A program made the position numbers and the translations under genes. Of a DNA stretch of 64,000 bases, positions 53,195 to 64,000 are shown piece by piece. The notes below the pieces were generated by a model that saw nothing but the letters and a program-made list of their open reading frames with translations, made no database searches and had not been told where the DNA came from. The number at the start of each line of letters is the position of its first letter. Position 1 is the first letter of the stretch. Source of the DNA: Macrotis lagotis (taxonomy: Eukaryota; Chordata; Mammalia; Peramelemorphia; Peramelidae); assembly GCF_037893015.1 (NCBI RefSeq), contig NC_133658.1:251168518-251232517 (forward strand), written 5' to 3'.

Positions 53195-53685
53195 TATTTT
53201 TATAGTATTTTTTCTAATTACATAGAAATACCATTTTCAACAATCATTTTTAAAAATTTGAGTTGTGGGGTGGCTAGGTGACGCAGTGGATAGAGCACCA
53301 GCCCTGGAGTCAGGAGTACTTGAGTTCAAATCTGGCCTCAGACACTTAATAATTACCTAGCTGTGTGGCCTTAGGCAAGCCACTTAACCCTTGCAAAAAA
53401 AAAAATTGAGTTGTAAATTTTCTTCCTCCCTCACCTACCTCCTTCCTAAGACTATAAGCAGTTTGATATAGTTTTATACATACAATCATGTAAAACATAT
53501 TTCCATATTCTTTATGTTATAAAAGAAGAAAACACCCCAAAATTCCCCCAAATTTAAATAGTATGCTTCAATCTTCAGTTAGACTCCATCAGTTCTTTCT
53601 CTGGAGGGGAAGACTATTTTTGCATCATGAGTCCTTTGGAATTGTCTTGGATCTTTGTGTTACTGAGAAAGAGCTCTGTTTTTAA
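53195..53685 (-). mobile_element. L1 3' end, second subfamily, interrupted by a SINE
   Basis: Antisense: TTCTAATTACATAGAAATAC, CTTCCTCCCTCACCTACCTC, ACATACAATCATGTAAAACA, TTTCTCTGGAGGGGAAGAC. The SINE at 53267-53405 splits it. Confidence 0.75.
53267..53405 (+). mobile_element. tRNA-derived SINE
   Basis: 3' body slightly shortened (TTAACCCTTGCAAAA). TSD TTGAGTTGT with partial extension at 53258-53266 and 53406-53414. Confidence 0.92.
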
Positions 53686-53880
53686 GTGTCCAATAATTCA
53701 CAAGGTGATTTGAACCTGGGGTTTGGGGGCTCATGTAGAAGGACAACCTTGGAAGAGTTGTCAAATTCAAATTCTGTCATTGAAACTATTTGACTTTAGA
53801 CAAAGTCATTTTTATCCTGTGTACCTCAATTTCCTCATGGATAAAATGTTAATAAAATTTCTACCCTGGCCCCTCATGGA
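53686..53880. repeat. Unclassified repeat, copy 1
   Basis: Matches 54855-55070 in order: CACAAGGTGATTTGAA, AGAAGGACAACCTTGG, TTTGACTTTAGACAAAGTCA, TTTCCTCATGGATAAAATGT. Confidence 0.65.
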
Positions 53881-54660
53881 GTTATTGTAAGAATTGTGTG
53901 AGAGAACAGAAGGAAAAGCCCTGCTAATTGTCCTACCTCCTTGGGTGTGGAGGTGGTGTCATAGCCTCTGGCCTGACAATGCTAGATGGCAACTGTGCTC
54001 CTTGATTTCTTCTGCTTTTGGCTCTTGACTGGAATTTTGCACAACCCCTGGACCAGTAATAACAGACTTTCAAATTCCCCTGCACCAGGCAGTGTTGTGA
54101 AACCCCAGGGGTGCTACTCTTACTGAGCAAAAGCTCCATTGAGTTTGGGCCAAGAGTGAATGTAATCCCTTAGAAGTGCTTACTAAACACTACTCTCTCT
54201 GTGTACTGCAGGCACCATTATCATCTATGGCTTTTATCTAGCCCTCTTCTTTCCAGGAAGAGCTCAAAGGCATTGCCCAGACAACATCCATTCTCCCATT
54301 CCTCCCAAGCTGATAGCAGAGATAATGCCCTCATGGAACAGTTGGGAAACGAGCCAAAATTGAAAAAGAGTCTTGCCCAAGATTACATGTGAAGTCTAGT
54401 GCTGATTTGGGATTATATTCCATTATCCCTAATCTTGTTCTTCATTCAGCTTTGCAAACAAGTTTGTTAAAAGTCAAGTTTCTAATCTACAGTTTTCCTT
54501 AGCATTTGAACCTTGATCTTCCTCATATTCTGCTCTGTTCTGTAATGTCCTATATTTTAACCATCTGAGAATCACAACATGACTGAGTTGCAAGTTAGTC
54601 AGTAGTGACAAACAAATAGAAATGAATCTGTGAGGCTGCTTATTGATTTAGAAAACCACA
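53881..54660. other. Unassigned DNA
   Basis: No gene or repeat family recognised. Confidence 0.4.
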
Positions 54661-54854
54661 TATTAACATTATCTATTTTGTATTGTACTTTTCTTTATTT
54701 TATTAAAACATTTCCCAGTTACATTTTTATCTATTTTGAGTAGGGCTTCAAATTTAACACCTCTATCTTAGAACATGAAATATAAACTATGGGAGAGAAC
54801 TCAGAACATAGAATATCATCAATGGGAGGTACCTCAGAATATGTAATTTTTTTT

Positions 54855-55070
54855 AGTAGCTGCTCACTCACAAAGTGATTTGAATTTAGGGTTGGGAGAC
54901 CCATATAGAAAGACAATCATGGGAGAGCCATTCCTATCATCAGTGGAAATAATATTGAAATCAGGGCTTAAATCCAAATTCTCTCATTGATACTTTCTGA
55001 CTTTAGACAAAGTTATTTCTCCCCATGGACCTCAGTTTCCTCATGGATAAAATGTTAATTAAAAATCCCT
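54855..55070. repeat. Unclassified repeat, copy 2
   Basis: Direct-orientation partner of 53686-53880. It is preceded by an L1-tail-like fragment (54675-54735), as copy 1 is, so the pair may be an old tandem duplication. Confidence 0.65.
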
Positions 55071-55077
55071 GCCCTAC

Positions 55078-55242
55078 ATAGAATGTCAGTGATGGGAGGG
55101 ACCTCAGAACATAGAATGTCAAAGCTGAGAGGGACCCGAAAACATTCAATGTCAATGATGGAAAGGACCTCAGAACATGTAAAGTCAGTTGTGGAAGGGA
55201 CCTTAGAACATGTAATGTCAGCAAGGGGAGGGACCTCAGAAC
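55078..55242. repeat. 33-bp minisatellite, five units
   Basis: Units of the form 'atgtaatgtcag...ggagggacctcagaac'. The minus strand shows an 11-residue periodic frame (LTLHVLRSLPQ, LTLHVLRSFPS). The same motif is scattered at 2.9, 3.8 and 48.2 kb. Confidence 0.9.
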
Positions 55243-55339
55243 ATGTTAGAGTAAGGAAGTAGATTTGAACTCATGTTTTCTTTACACCAGGTCCAGCACT
55301 CTTTTTGTGGTGCCATCTAGCACATACCTTGAACTGGGC

Positions 55340-56140
55340 CACAGATAACTCATCATGTTCAAAACAGAGTTCATTATCTTTTCCCCAACACTCATTCAGC
55401 TTCCAATTTTTTCTGTTTCTATCAGATACTAAAATTCTTTCAGTATGCTAGGTTCATAAACTTGACTTTAATCTTCAATTTCTCATTCTTCATTACCACT
55501 CATATCTAATCAGTTGCTAAATTTCACCCTTTCTACATTCACAACATCACTTATATCCTTACCCCTCCACTCTACTCCTATCATCCTTATTACTCCTCAC
55601 TTAGATTATTGAAATGGCCCAATTGTTCTCCCTGTTTCAAATTTCTCTCCACTCCAATTATTTCTTCTGCTGCCAAAGTGATTTTCCTAAAATGAAAACT
55701 TGACCAGGTCATTCTACTCAATAAAGTCTATGCTCTTTTATTACTTCTAGGAGCAAGCATATACTATTTTGTTTGGTTTTTAAAGTCCTTCACATTTTGT
55801 CTCTAATCTAACTTTCCAGCTTTATTATACATTACTTTCTTTCCTACATTATATACTCCAGGCCTATTGTATAGGCATTCCATATCTGGACTCAGGGCTT
55901 TCATATTGGATTTTCCCCAGGGCTATAATATATTCCTTCCTCATTTCTATCCCTCAGAATCCTTTTCTTCCTTCAAAAGGTTAAGCACCATCTCTACATG
56001 AAGCTTCTCCTGAACCTCATCAATTGCTGGTGCCCTCTCGCCATCCTTCTCTTGCATTATTTTATGTTTATTATCTGCACATTAAAATATGTAAGTTATT
56101 TGCTGCTGACTCTAATGATAGAATGTTAGCTTCTTGAGAA
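55340..56140 (+). mobile_element. L2/CR1-clade LINE, ORF2 C-terminal part and 3' end
   Basis: Sense: CCAGGTCATTCTACTCAATA, TTATTACTTCTAGGAGCAAG, AAAGTCCTTCACATTTTGTC, then the 'tgaagcttctcctgaac' and 'ctggtgccctctcgccatcc' regions, then AATGTTAGCTTCTTGAGAAC. Colinear with the fragment at 34765-35070. Confidence 0.75.
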
Positions 56141-56464
56141 CACAGAAGAAAAGAGAAAAGAGAAGCAAACAGTGAGTTGAATAGCATTGCATCATTTGCC
56201 AAAGCAGCAGACCTTTCTTTTCCTTCCTTGTTGTGCTTCTTGCTATAAACACAAGCTACCAAAAAAGTTCTTTTTTGTTCTTAGTGTTTTTTACAAAGTT
56301 CAGCTCATTATGAATTTAATTCTCCCTTATGCTATTCTTGCAAGCCTATGTTTTTAAATTTACCATTGGCAACATGTCCTTCTACCTCAGAGTGCTAAAA
56401 GAATTTATAGATGTGATCACTAAACCACTATCATCAATCTTTGTAGAATTCTAGTGAATGGTTA
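56141..56464. other. Unassigned DNA
   Basis: No gene or repeat family recognised. Confidence 0.4.
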
Positions 56465-56990
56465 ATCAGTCATCTAGCATTTATTAAGTCAGGAACTGTG
56501 ATAAGTGCTGATGATACAAATGAAAACAAAACCCAGGCCTTGCTCACAAGGAGCATAAAATCAACTGCGTCAGTCAACATGCAAGCATCAACATACAAAC
56601 AGAACATCTGTATTTAGAGGATACATTGAACTTAGCTTCAGAGGAAAAGTACTAAGATGAAGGAAGACTAAGGAGGTTTCTTTTAGAAGGTAGGACTTTA
56701 GCTGAGACTTGAAGGAAACCAGAGAAGCTAAGAGTCACAGAGGAGGAGGGAGAGGATTCCTTGTGTGGAGAGCAGCCAGTGAAAATTCAGAGGCTTTTAC
56801 AAGGAACAGCAAGGAGCCATTGTCACTGTATTATCGGTACCAACAGACTGAAAACAGGCAAAAGGGTGAATATCGGAATCTACTGGTTGGTGAATTTGAC
56901 CTTTATGTCCTATTACTAAAGGAATGAAGTTGTTTAAGATGGGGGGAAAGTTGCTGATACTCAGAATTAAAAAAAACCCTGTTTATTATA
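56465..56990 (-). mobile_element. L2-like LINE 3' region
   Basis: Antisense: CATCTAGCATTTATTAAGTC, GGCCTTGCTCACAAGGAGCA, TGAGACTTGAAGGAAACCAG, AGGAGCCATTGTCACTGTAT. Confidence 0.75.
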
Positions 56991-57439
56991 GCTGTACAGA
57001 GGCTGTCAGTAGCAGCTAGCTGATAAGGAGATCTAATCAAAGGTTGGGTTTGCAAACCCCAGAAACAAAACAAAAAATATTAAAATACTCAGGGCATATC
57101 CTGGAGATGCAGGAAGAAATAAAATTTTAGAAAAGTTAGCTGATCTTGGGTAAGGGTAAGATGGAAAGATCCAATGGTCACAGCTGTCAAATTTGATCAA
57201 TTGCCTTAATTTTCATTCTATAGTAACATTTATAGAAGGCCATGGGTTGACCATTTTCCTACTCTTCCTATTTAGAGAGCTGTTGGTGTGATATGAGCCT
57301 ACTCAGAAGTGATCTTAATTCTTCAACAAAGTTCTGAAATAGATTATTAAACAAATGGCCCTTGAGTACTTTGTAAAAGTAAATAGCAATCCCTTGGACC
57401 CAGCATGGACTCACTAAGGATAAAATAAATTAGCTTAAT
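56991..57439. other. Unassigned DNA
   Basis: No gene or repeat family recognised. Confidence 0.4.
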
Positions 57440-58010
57440 TTCCCTTTTTTTAAAAAATATGTTTATTGATATCTTTTCTTTTAATATTGGCCAAATTTTC
57501 CTCTTTATTTTTCTCACACCCCTCCCTCAGAGAGCCATCCCATAAAAGAAAGAATATTTTTAAAAGAAAAAAAAGAAAAATTTTACAAAAAGGAGAACTA
57601 AAAAATCTGAAAATATATAAAATGTTTCATATCCATAGCCCTCCCACTTCTCCAAAGGAATGGGCAGGAGGCCTCTTCTCCTCCTCCTCCTCCTTCTCTT
57701 CCTTCATTCTCCTCTTCCTCCTCCCTCCTCCCTCCTCCTCCTCCTCTTCCTCCTTCTTTCTTTTTCCATCTCTTGTTTAGGGCTATGCTTATTTTTCTTT
57801 CATTTTGAAATTTTTACTTTTGATTGTTTTACAGTTTTCATTTAAATTGTAGTCATTATGCATATTGTTTTCTTGGCTTAACTTATTTTTTCTCAGCATA
57901 AGTTCATATAAAACTTTCCATACTTTTCTATAGTTATAATATTAGTAACTTCTTACAACATAATTATATTCCTTTATATTCAGGTACCGCAGATTGTTCC
58001 TCATTTTCTT
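57440..58010 (-). mobile_element. Old L1 3' region
   Basis: Antisense: TTTATTGATATCTTTTCTTT, then a CCT/TCC tract, TTCTCAGCATAAGTTCATAT, and TACCGCAGATTGTTCCTCAT. The order resembles other antisense L1 ends, though it is more diverged. Confidence 0.6.
57670..57760. repeat. (CCT)n/(CTT)n pyrimidine tract
   Basis: About 90 bp of imperfect CCT/TTC triplets. The Ser/Leu-rich frames here are artefacts. Confidence 0.9.
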
Positions 58011-58268
58011 TTTTGATAAGACTGCTAGATTGATAGATTAGGCAAAGGTCATAGCTATCATGTATCTGAATTTCAATTGTCATGAAATACCTGTGAAACA
58101 AAAGAAGAAATGTGGAACAGAAGATGGTGGAGAACTAGCAGAATCCTCCTCCCCCATTCTACACAACCATTCTTTCAGGGCAAGTGAATACACAAAGATT
58201 TATTAAGTTTTGTACTACTTGTCAAACACTGATCTATTACTCATACCATCCTCTGCCTTCATTGCTTC

Positions 58269-58327
58269 CCCACTAGATTGTAAGCATCTTGAGAGCCGTG
58301 CTCTCAAGATGCTTACAATCTAGTGGG
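58269..58327. repeat. Perfect 28-bp fold-back
   Basis: Arms 58269-58296 and 58300-58327 are exact reverse complements with a 3-nt loop (CGT). They lie in the L2 3' region. Confidence 0.98.
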
Positions 58328-59053
58328 AAAGTCAACGGGTAAACAACTTGTAGGAACAAGATAAATATAGATTAAATTGGGGTTGTCTCAGAGAGAAGGA
58401 ACTAAGATTAAGGAGGATTAGGAAACGCTTCTTATAGAAAGTGAGTCTTTTCAAGAAACTTGAAAAGAACCCAGGTGACCAGGAGTCAGAGATGAGAAGG
58501 GAGATAGTTCCAGGCATAGAGGATGACCAATGAAAATGACCAGTTTTGTGAAATGGAGTGCTATATTTGAAAAGCAGAAAGTAGGTCACTGGATTGTATT
58601 GGACTGAAGATAATGTGGAGGGGAGTGAGGTGAAAACATTGGGAAGCATAGGAAGGGGCCTACTTTTAGACTATGAAAAGTTGTAAAAAAACAGAATTTT
58701 ATATTTGATTGTGGAGGTAAAAGGGAGTTACTGTAATTGTTTGAATTGGGATGTGACATGTTCTGATCTGTGCTTTAGGAAGATCATTTTGACAAGTGAG
58801 TGAGGAATATACTGGAGTGGGAAGAAACTGAGGCAAGATTAATCAGTAGGTTATTGTAATAGCTCAGATATTAGGTTACAAGGACCTGCATTAGGGCAGT
58901 ACCAGAGAAGAGGGACATGTCCAAGAGATGTTAGGAAGGTAGGAATGAAACGACTGTTTGAATATGAGGATGAGAAAGAATGAGAAGTCATCACCTTGAC
59001 TGTGAGCCTGAGTGACTGGGAGAATGAGAGTATCCTCAATAATAATAAGAAAG

Positions 59054-59207
59054 GGCAGCTAGGTGGCGTAGTGGATAAAGCACCGGCCTTGGCGTCAGGA
59101 GTACCTGGGTTCAAATCCGGTCTCAGACACTTAATAATTACCTAGCTGTGTGACTTTGGGCAAGCCACTTAACCCCATTTGCCTTGCAAAAAAACCTAAA
59201 AAAAATA
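59054..59207 (+). mobile_element. tRNA-derived SINE in L2
   Basis: Full-length, flanks (A/G)TAATAAGAAAG on both sides. Confidence 0.94.
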
Positions 59208-60050
59208 GTAATAAGAAAGATGGCTTGTGGGGAGAAATACAAGTTTATTTTTAGACATGTTGGATTTAAAATGGCTACAGGACATCGAGTTTTAAATGTT
59301 TAATAGGCAACCAAAGATGCAAGAATGAAGATCAGAAGAGAGGTTAGGGCTGGACATATAGCTCTGAGATTCATTTGCATAACCATGGAAAAACTGATGA
59401 GAAAATATAGTGAAATAATATAGAGGGAAAAGAGAAGGCCTAGGACAGAAACCTATAGAATATCCATGGTTAGTGGGTCTGACTGATCTCTATGAAAATC
59501 TAATGTGTGTGGGGGGAGAAGAAATGGTCAAACAGGCAGGAAGAAAGTACTGTCATAAAAATCCATTAATTAGAAGTTGCTTGAGAATTCAAGAAGGATA
59601 AGGACTGAGAAAAGATCATTAGTTTGGGCATTTAAGATATCATTGGTAACTTTGGAAAGAATAATTTCAACTGAATTATGAGATTTGAAGTGAGACTACA
59701 GAAAGTTAATGAGAGAATGAGAGAAAAGAAAGTAAAGATACCAAATGAAGATGACTATCTTAAGCAGTCTATCTCCAAAAAAAAAAAAAAAAAAAGAAGA
59801 GGAGAGCTATAGCATGATAGCCAACAGGGATAGATAGATCCAGAGAGATTTAAGTGTAGAAAGAGGATGGGGATGACAGAAGGCCTTGGAGAAGACAGGA
59901 CAGAACTGAATCCACCCCCATGGAGCTTTGGCAAGAAGAGCCATCTCTTCACATGAGATAGGAGTAACAAAGAAGACATTGGCAGAATGTGAATTGTAGG
60001 ATGTGAAATAAGAGAGAAGAGGGAGCTCTTGGTGAATGGTCTCAATTTTT

Positions 60051-60200
60051 TTTTTTAGGTTTTTGCAAGGCAAATGGGGTTAAGTGGCTTGCCCAAGGCC
60101 ACACAGCTAGGTAATTATAAAGTGTCTGAGACCGAATTTGAACCCAGGTACTCCTGACTCCAGGGCCAGTGCTTTATCCACTGCACCACCTAGCCGCCCC
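60051..60200 (-). mobile_element. tRNA-derived SINE in L2
   Basis: Antisense, full-length, TSD TGGTCTCAATTTTT at 60037-60050 and 60201-60214. Confidence 0.96.
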
Positions 60201-60369
60201 TGGTCTCAATTTTTTCAGTGAAAAATGAGGCAAAGTTTTTAGTTGAAAGAGTGGAAAGAGGGAAAGCCATGGAAGACATGAGGAGGCATGAAAAAGTTTG
60301 AAAAAAGATGCTGTGGTGAGATATTGAATAGATTGAGAAGGGGCAAAAGTATTTTCCAAGAATCAGTTG

Positions 60370-60495
60370 AGGGCAGCTAGGTGGTGCTGTGGACAGCTCA
60401 GGTGGACCTGAGTTCAAATCCACCCTCAGGTGCTTAATAATTGCCTAGCTGTGTGACCTTGGGCAAATCACTTAATCCCATTGCCTTAAAAAAAA
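60370..60495 (+). mobile_element. tRNA-derived SINE, internally deleted
   Basis: Head GAGGGCAGCTAGGTGGTGCT followed by CAGCTCAGGTGGACCTGAG; about 25 bp missing before the B box. Flanks AGAATCAGTTGA and AGAACCAGTTAA. Confidence 0.9.
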
Positions 60496-60960
60496 GAACC
60501 AGTTAAAATTATGTAACATAAATTTATAGTAGATCCAATACACATGGTTTCATGATTTTCTCTAGTTTCATTCAGCAGCATGTGAGTAAGAATGAAGGCA
60601 GAGGATGGTATGAGTAATAGAAGATCAGTGTTTGACAAGATAAGATCTATGACAGGATAAGTAGACAAGACAAGAGAGAAGAGCACTGTAAATAGTTGAA
60701 CTGGTTCACCAAAGTGTCAGGACAATTGCTTATGCAGCAATGATCACCTAGGAAAGAACTGAGGGAAGGAGGGATGCTGTGAAGAACTAAGGATGACAAA
60801 TAGGATTAGGGGTTTCAAGGCAGAGAAATAGAATGAGTTTTTTTTTTTTAAGAATGATTTCCTATTTAAAGTACCTATGATCAGATAAGGAAATTTCAGA
60901 GTTGTTGAATATGGAAATGGAAAATTTGTGACTGATAGCAGGACAAAGATGTAACCATCA

Positions 60961-61770
60961 GTGACGTATTGTGTGGTCCATGATTGGTGAGGCACGAATA
61001 GTGAGAGTCAGGATTTGCACAGTATGAGCCTAATAACTCATATATGAGCTATTAGTGTCCATAATACGTACATTCACATAACCCTTCAGTGAGGCAGATG
61101 TACTGATTGCCTTACCTGGTGGTTTTTCAGGAGGTTAAAAGCAAGATTGGCATTACTAAAATATCTTATATACATACATGAAATGCAACTTCTAGACTAT
61201 GGAAAATAAGCATATGTAATAAAAGGGCCTACAAATATTACACTACTGACATGAAGAGAAATAGCAATAGGCACATATTAATTGTATATTCTCCACCCAG
61301 TTTGTGAGGGATTGAGCAATCTGAGGTGAGACATTTCCATTTTTGAGACTAAAAAACACAAATTCAGTTGTTTTTGTCTATGAAAATAAATAGAATCAGC
61401 AGAAATTATGTATAAAAACATAGATCAATGAGCAAGTATTAATATTTATTTTATTTTTATCATAATTTTTTAAAACTTTTCTTGATGTCAGCAGAGGATC
61501 TACCTCTTCTGCCTCCCCCTACACATTATTGGTGCATGTCTTTGAATGTAGCCAACATGGGATGAAGGAGTAGGTCATTTTTTGGCCAAACAAAAGCAAA
61601 ATAGGAGGTTGCCTATGTGATACGACTTCAGGAATATCACCAGAAAGATCTGTATCCAAACAAATACTTCTACTCAAATAATTGAGGATAAGTAGTTAAG
61701 GGGATTTAATTAGGGTATCATTCCTTTTCATAAAGTTCAAGGTTCAAGGCTTTGGTCCCCATTTACTTTA
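60961..61770. other. Unassigned DNA
   Basis: No gene or repeat family recognised. Confidence 0.4.
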
Positions 61771-61923
61771 TTTATTTATTTTAGTTTTTGCAAGGCAAAT
61801 GGGGTTAAGTGGCTTGCCCAAGGCCACACAGCTAGGTAATTATTAAGTGTCTGAGGCTGGATTTGAACTCAGGTACTCCTGACTCCAAGGCCAGTGCTCT
61901 ATTCGCTGCGCCGCCTAGCTGCC
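61771..61923 (-). mobile_element. tRNA-derived SINE
   Basis: Antisense, full-length, TSD CCCCATTTACTTTA at 61757-61770 and 61924-61937. Confidence 0.95.
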
Positions 61924-61939
61924 CCCCATTTACTTTAAT

Positions 61940-62250
61940 TCACACATTTATTAAATACCTACTGTCTAAGACACTATGTTTGATTCTGGGGTTATAAAGA
62001 TGAAAAATGACCTGGTCCTTATACTCCTGAAGCTTACATTGAAATAAATGTACATAAATAAATATATTATAAGGAACAATGTCATGGAAGCAAAAATAGT
62101 CTAAGGAAGTTTGGGGAGGGATTGTCTCTTTCACCTGGAGGTGGCACCTGTGGCTTTACCTTGAAAGAAAAGTCTTTCAATAAGCAGAGGTGAGGAGAAT
62201 TGTAGGTATTCTAGGCAAGGGAGGGAGCATGGTATGTACAGAGCGGGAGG
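61940..62250 (-). mobile_element. L2 3' region
   Basis: Antisense: CACATTTATTAAATACCTAC, GGTCCTTATACTCCTGAAGC, then ORF2-end text to the L1 insertion at 62261. Confidence 0.72.
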
Positions 62251-62260
62251 CAGTCTTTTT

Positions 62261-62669
62261 GTTTGTTTATAAAAGAAAGATTTTATTTATTTTGAATTTT
62301 ACAATTTTCCCCCTAATCTTGCTTCCCCCCACCCCCACAGAAGGCAGTCAGTCTTTACATTGTTTCCATGGTATACATTGATCTCAGTTGAATGTGATGA
62401 GAAAGAAATCATATCCTTAAGGAAGAAAAATAAAGTATAAGGGATAGCAAAATTACATAATAAGATTTTTAAAATTAAAGGTAGTAGTTTTTGGTCTTTA
62501 TTCAAACCCTACAATTCTTTCTCTGGATACAGATAGTATTCTCCATCACAGATACCCCAAAATTGTGCCTGATTGTTGCACTGATGCAAGTCCATTAAGG
62601 TTGATCATCACCCCCCCCCCATGTTGCTGTTAGGGTGTATAATGATCTTCTGGTTCTGCTTATCTTGAT
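62261..62669 (-). mobile_element. 5'-truncated L1, 3' end
   Basis: Antisense 3' UTR and extreme ORF2 end. TSD GCAGTCTTTTT at 62250-62260 and 62670-62680. Confidence 0.94.
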
Positions 62670-62680
62670 GCAGTCTTTTT

Positions 62681-63055
62681 TTCAGGGTACATCCTCCTTA
62701 GCCTTTCTACAACATTTGAATATGCTGAATAGTCTCCTCTCCTAGATTCAATCTCCTTCCTTGGTTTGTGATGCTATTCTTTCCTAATTCTCTTCTTTGG
62801 GGTTCTTCAGTTTTCTTTAATGTTTCTTTAGCTGCTGATATCCTCTAAGGCTCACTCTTTTTCTCCTTTCTACATTCATGATTCTCTCTTCCCATAAATC
62901 ATCTTGTACTTACTTTTCTGATTATATAGGATCACATGATCTTAGAATTGGAAGAAGCATTAAAAGATACCTAATAGAATTCTTATTTGAATATGAATTT
63001 CTTCTACAAGAGGTCATCCATCCTCATCCAGATGTCCAGAAGGTACTCTGAGTTG
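62681..63055. other. Unassigned DNA
   Basis: No gene or repeat family recognised. Confidence 0.4.
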
Positions 63056-63605
63056 AAAAAGCTTGGGAACAACTGGTTCTTAATGTTTGACCCCTCGTTG
63101 CTCCTATCTCTGCCCTCCAGAGACAGGCAGAAGTCCAGTCCCTTTTCCATACAACATCACTTCAAGTTATACCATGTCAAGATACCATACCAATTCAGAT
63201 AGTTTTCTCCAAGTTAAATATCCCTAGATCCACTAACAATTCTTTATGTGGCACCACCTTAAAAGCCTTAGTCAGCCTGGTTTCTTTCCTTTGAATATTC
63301 TTCAACATATCAGTGTAATTTTAGAATGTGATTCCAAAAACAAAATATTATTAACTGGATTGATTCTGATCAGAATAAAGTAACAAGTTCCTTTGTTTGG
63401 GCCCTTTCTATGCTTCTCTTAATGTTGTACTGAGTTTAATGTCCATTGAAAACTATTTTTGTACTTATGAAGTTGACTTTTTGAGAAAGTCAAATGTAAG
63501 ACTTCACATTAATCTCTGTTGCATTGCCTCTTCTTAGATTCAGCCCAATGTTCTCGTCTGTTAAGCTCTTTTCAGATCTAGACTCTTTCATTCATCATGT
63601 TAATT
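63056..63605 (-). mobile_element. L3/CR1-clade-like LINE remnant
   Basis: Antisense: TTGCTCCTATCTCTGCCCTC, then ACTTATGAAGTTGACTTTTT, CAAATGTAAGACTTCACATT and GATTCAGCCCAATGTTCTCG. This phrase set recurs in amniote CR1/L3-type repeats. Exact family uncertain. Confidence 0.5.
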
Positions 63606-63745
63606 CCTCTCACAAGAACTTTGGACTACCTGCAAGGTAGGTTATAGAATTTCTATCTCCATTTTATAGATGGAGAAATGAAAATTCAAAGTGATTTGTC
63701 GAAGATCACCCAGAGTGGTAGCTTATTCCCTTTAATCCCACTCTC
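63606..63745 (-). mobile_element. CORE-SINE (MIR-type) fragment
   Basis: Antisense: CATTTTATAGATGGAGAAAT, AGTGATTTGTCGAAGATCAC. Confidence 0.6.
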
Positions 63746-64000
63746 TTAGTACCAGAAAGGTTACAAATTGGCCCTTCAGGATTCTAGGAGTAACCCTGGG
63801 GGTTTGGGGTATCTCTACTTTCTGCCATTAACTCAAGTCCATTTCCCTCCTATACTTAGAGGTTGTGATTAGTAACCAGTTCCATTTAGCTACTTAACAT
63901 CAACTGGCTTTTATAAAGGGATGTTTACAAGAGTATAGGAAAATTAACATGGCAAACTTTCCCCTATAAGAGAACCGATTTAAAACTAAGCTCAGTTCCC
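63746..64000. other. Unassigned DNA to window end
   Basis: No gene or repeat family recognised. Confidence 0.4.

Larger units (their letters stand above)
58195..60960 (-). mobile_element. Long L2-like LINE remnant with RT region
   Basis: Antisense copy of the CR1-clade type. From the 3' tail at about 58200 it runs through the C-terminal ORF2 region (58370-58800) and the segment around 59010. The RT motif-A region at 59577-59612 reads LFSVLILLEFSSNF on the minus strand, where the family has LLDLSAAFD, so a catalytic aspartate is lost. More upstream ORF2 continues to about 60960. SINEs interrupt at 59054, 60051 and 60370. About 2.3 kb of LINE remains, heavily mutated. Confidence 0.75.

Noticed and set aside
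57466-57845. Ser/Leu-rich frames as a membrane protein
   Set aside because: They translate the CCT/CTT pyrimidine tract inside an old L1 fragment.
1-64000. CRISPR arrays, prokaryotic operons or integrons
   Set aside because: Repeat content is mammalian interspersed DNA. No short regular direct repeats with unique spacers or bacterial gene organisation are present.

Overview
The window is marsupial nuclear DNA. It is AT-rich, intron-scale and packed with interspersed repeats. About 40 copies of a tRNA-derived SINE of roughly 155 bp dominate it. That SINE has an A box (TGGCGCAGTGG), a B box (GGTTCAAATCC) and an A-rich tail. The same background holds MAR1-type and MIR/CORE-type SINEs, L2 and L3 (CR1-clade) LINE remnants, marsupial-type L1 3' ends, an RTE-like LINE and a BovB LINE fragment. 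The exact SINE form points to an Australian marsupial, perhaps dasyurid-like. That species guess comes from memory of such SINEs and cannot be proved here.

No intact host protein-coding gene, exon, tRNA or snRNA gene is visible. The only recognisable host-gene sequence is a processed pseudogene of ECHDC2 (enoyl-CoA hydratase domain-containing 2) at 30523-31539. It has an A-tail, a 10-bp target-site duplication (TSD), a stop and several frameshifts.

Layout. 1-4160: L1 edge fragment, MAR1/MIR SINEs and unassigned DNA. 4163-8160: decayed RTE-like LINE (minus) invaded by SINEs. 8178-12336: full-length ORF1-only 'half-L1' (HAL1-like) element, minus strand. 12337-15565: L1 and SINE clusters. 15565-16825: non-repetitive, CpG-richer island. 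16825-25680: L2, L1, SINEs and an inverted SINE-plus-flank duplication. 25683-27560: nested L1 3' ends. 29031-29600: BovB. 30523-31539: ECHDC2 retrocopy. 35881-39237: second full-length HAL1-like element, plus strand, with a perfect 13-bp TSD. 39718-42932: two L1 insertions plus a CAT-tailed SINE. 43-53 kb: SINE and L2/L3 background with a templated insertion at 46.8 kb. 53-58 kb: L1 fragments and a 33-bp minisatellite. 58.2-61 kb: long L2-like ORF2 remnant with a perfect fold-back at its edge. 61-64 kb: SINE, L2, L1 and L3.

The most interesting content is the pair of HAL1-like elements. Both keep a YY1-like 5' start, an L1-type ORF1 (coiled coil, RRM, C-terminal domain) and no ORF2. In place of ORF2, both carry three old antisense tRNA-SINE segments at matching positions, so the composite structure was inherited from a common source element. 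The window also records three probable template-copying mutations: a 56-bp inverted filler at 46.8 kb copied from 49.2 kb, a 28-bp perfect fold-back at 58.3 kb, and an inverted SINE-plus-flank copy at 19.3 and 23.4 kb.
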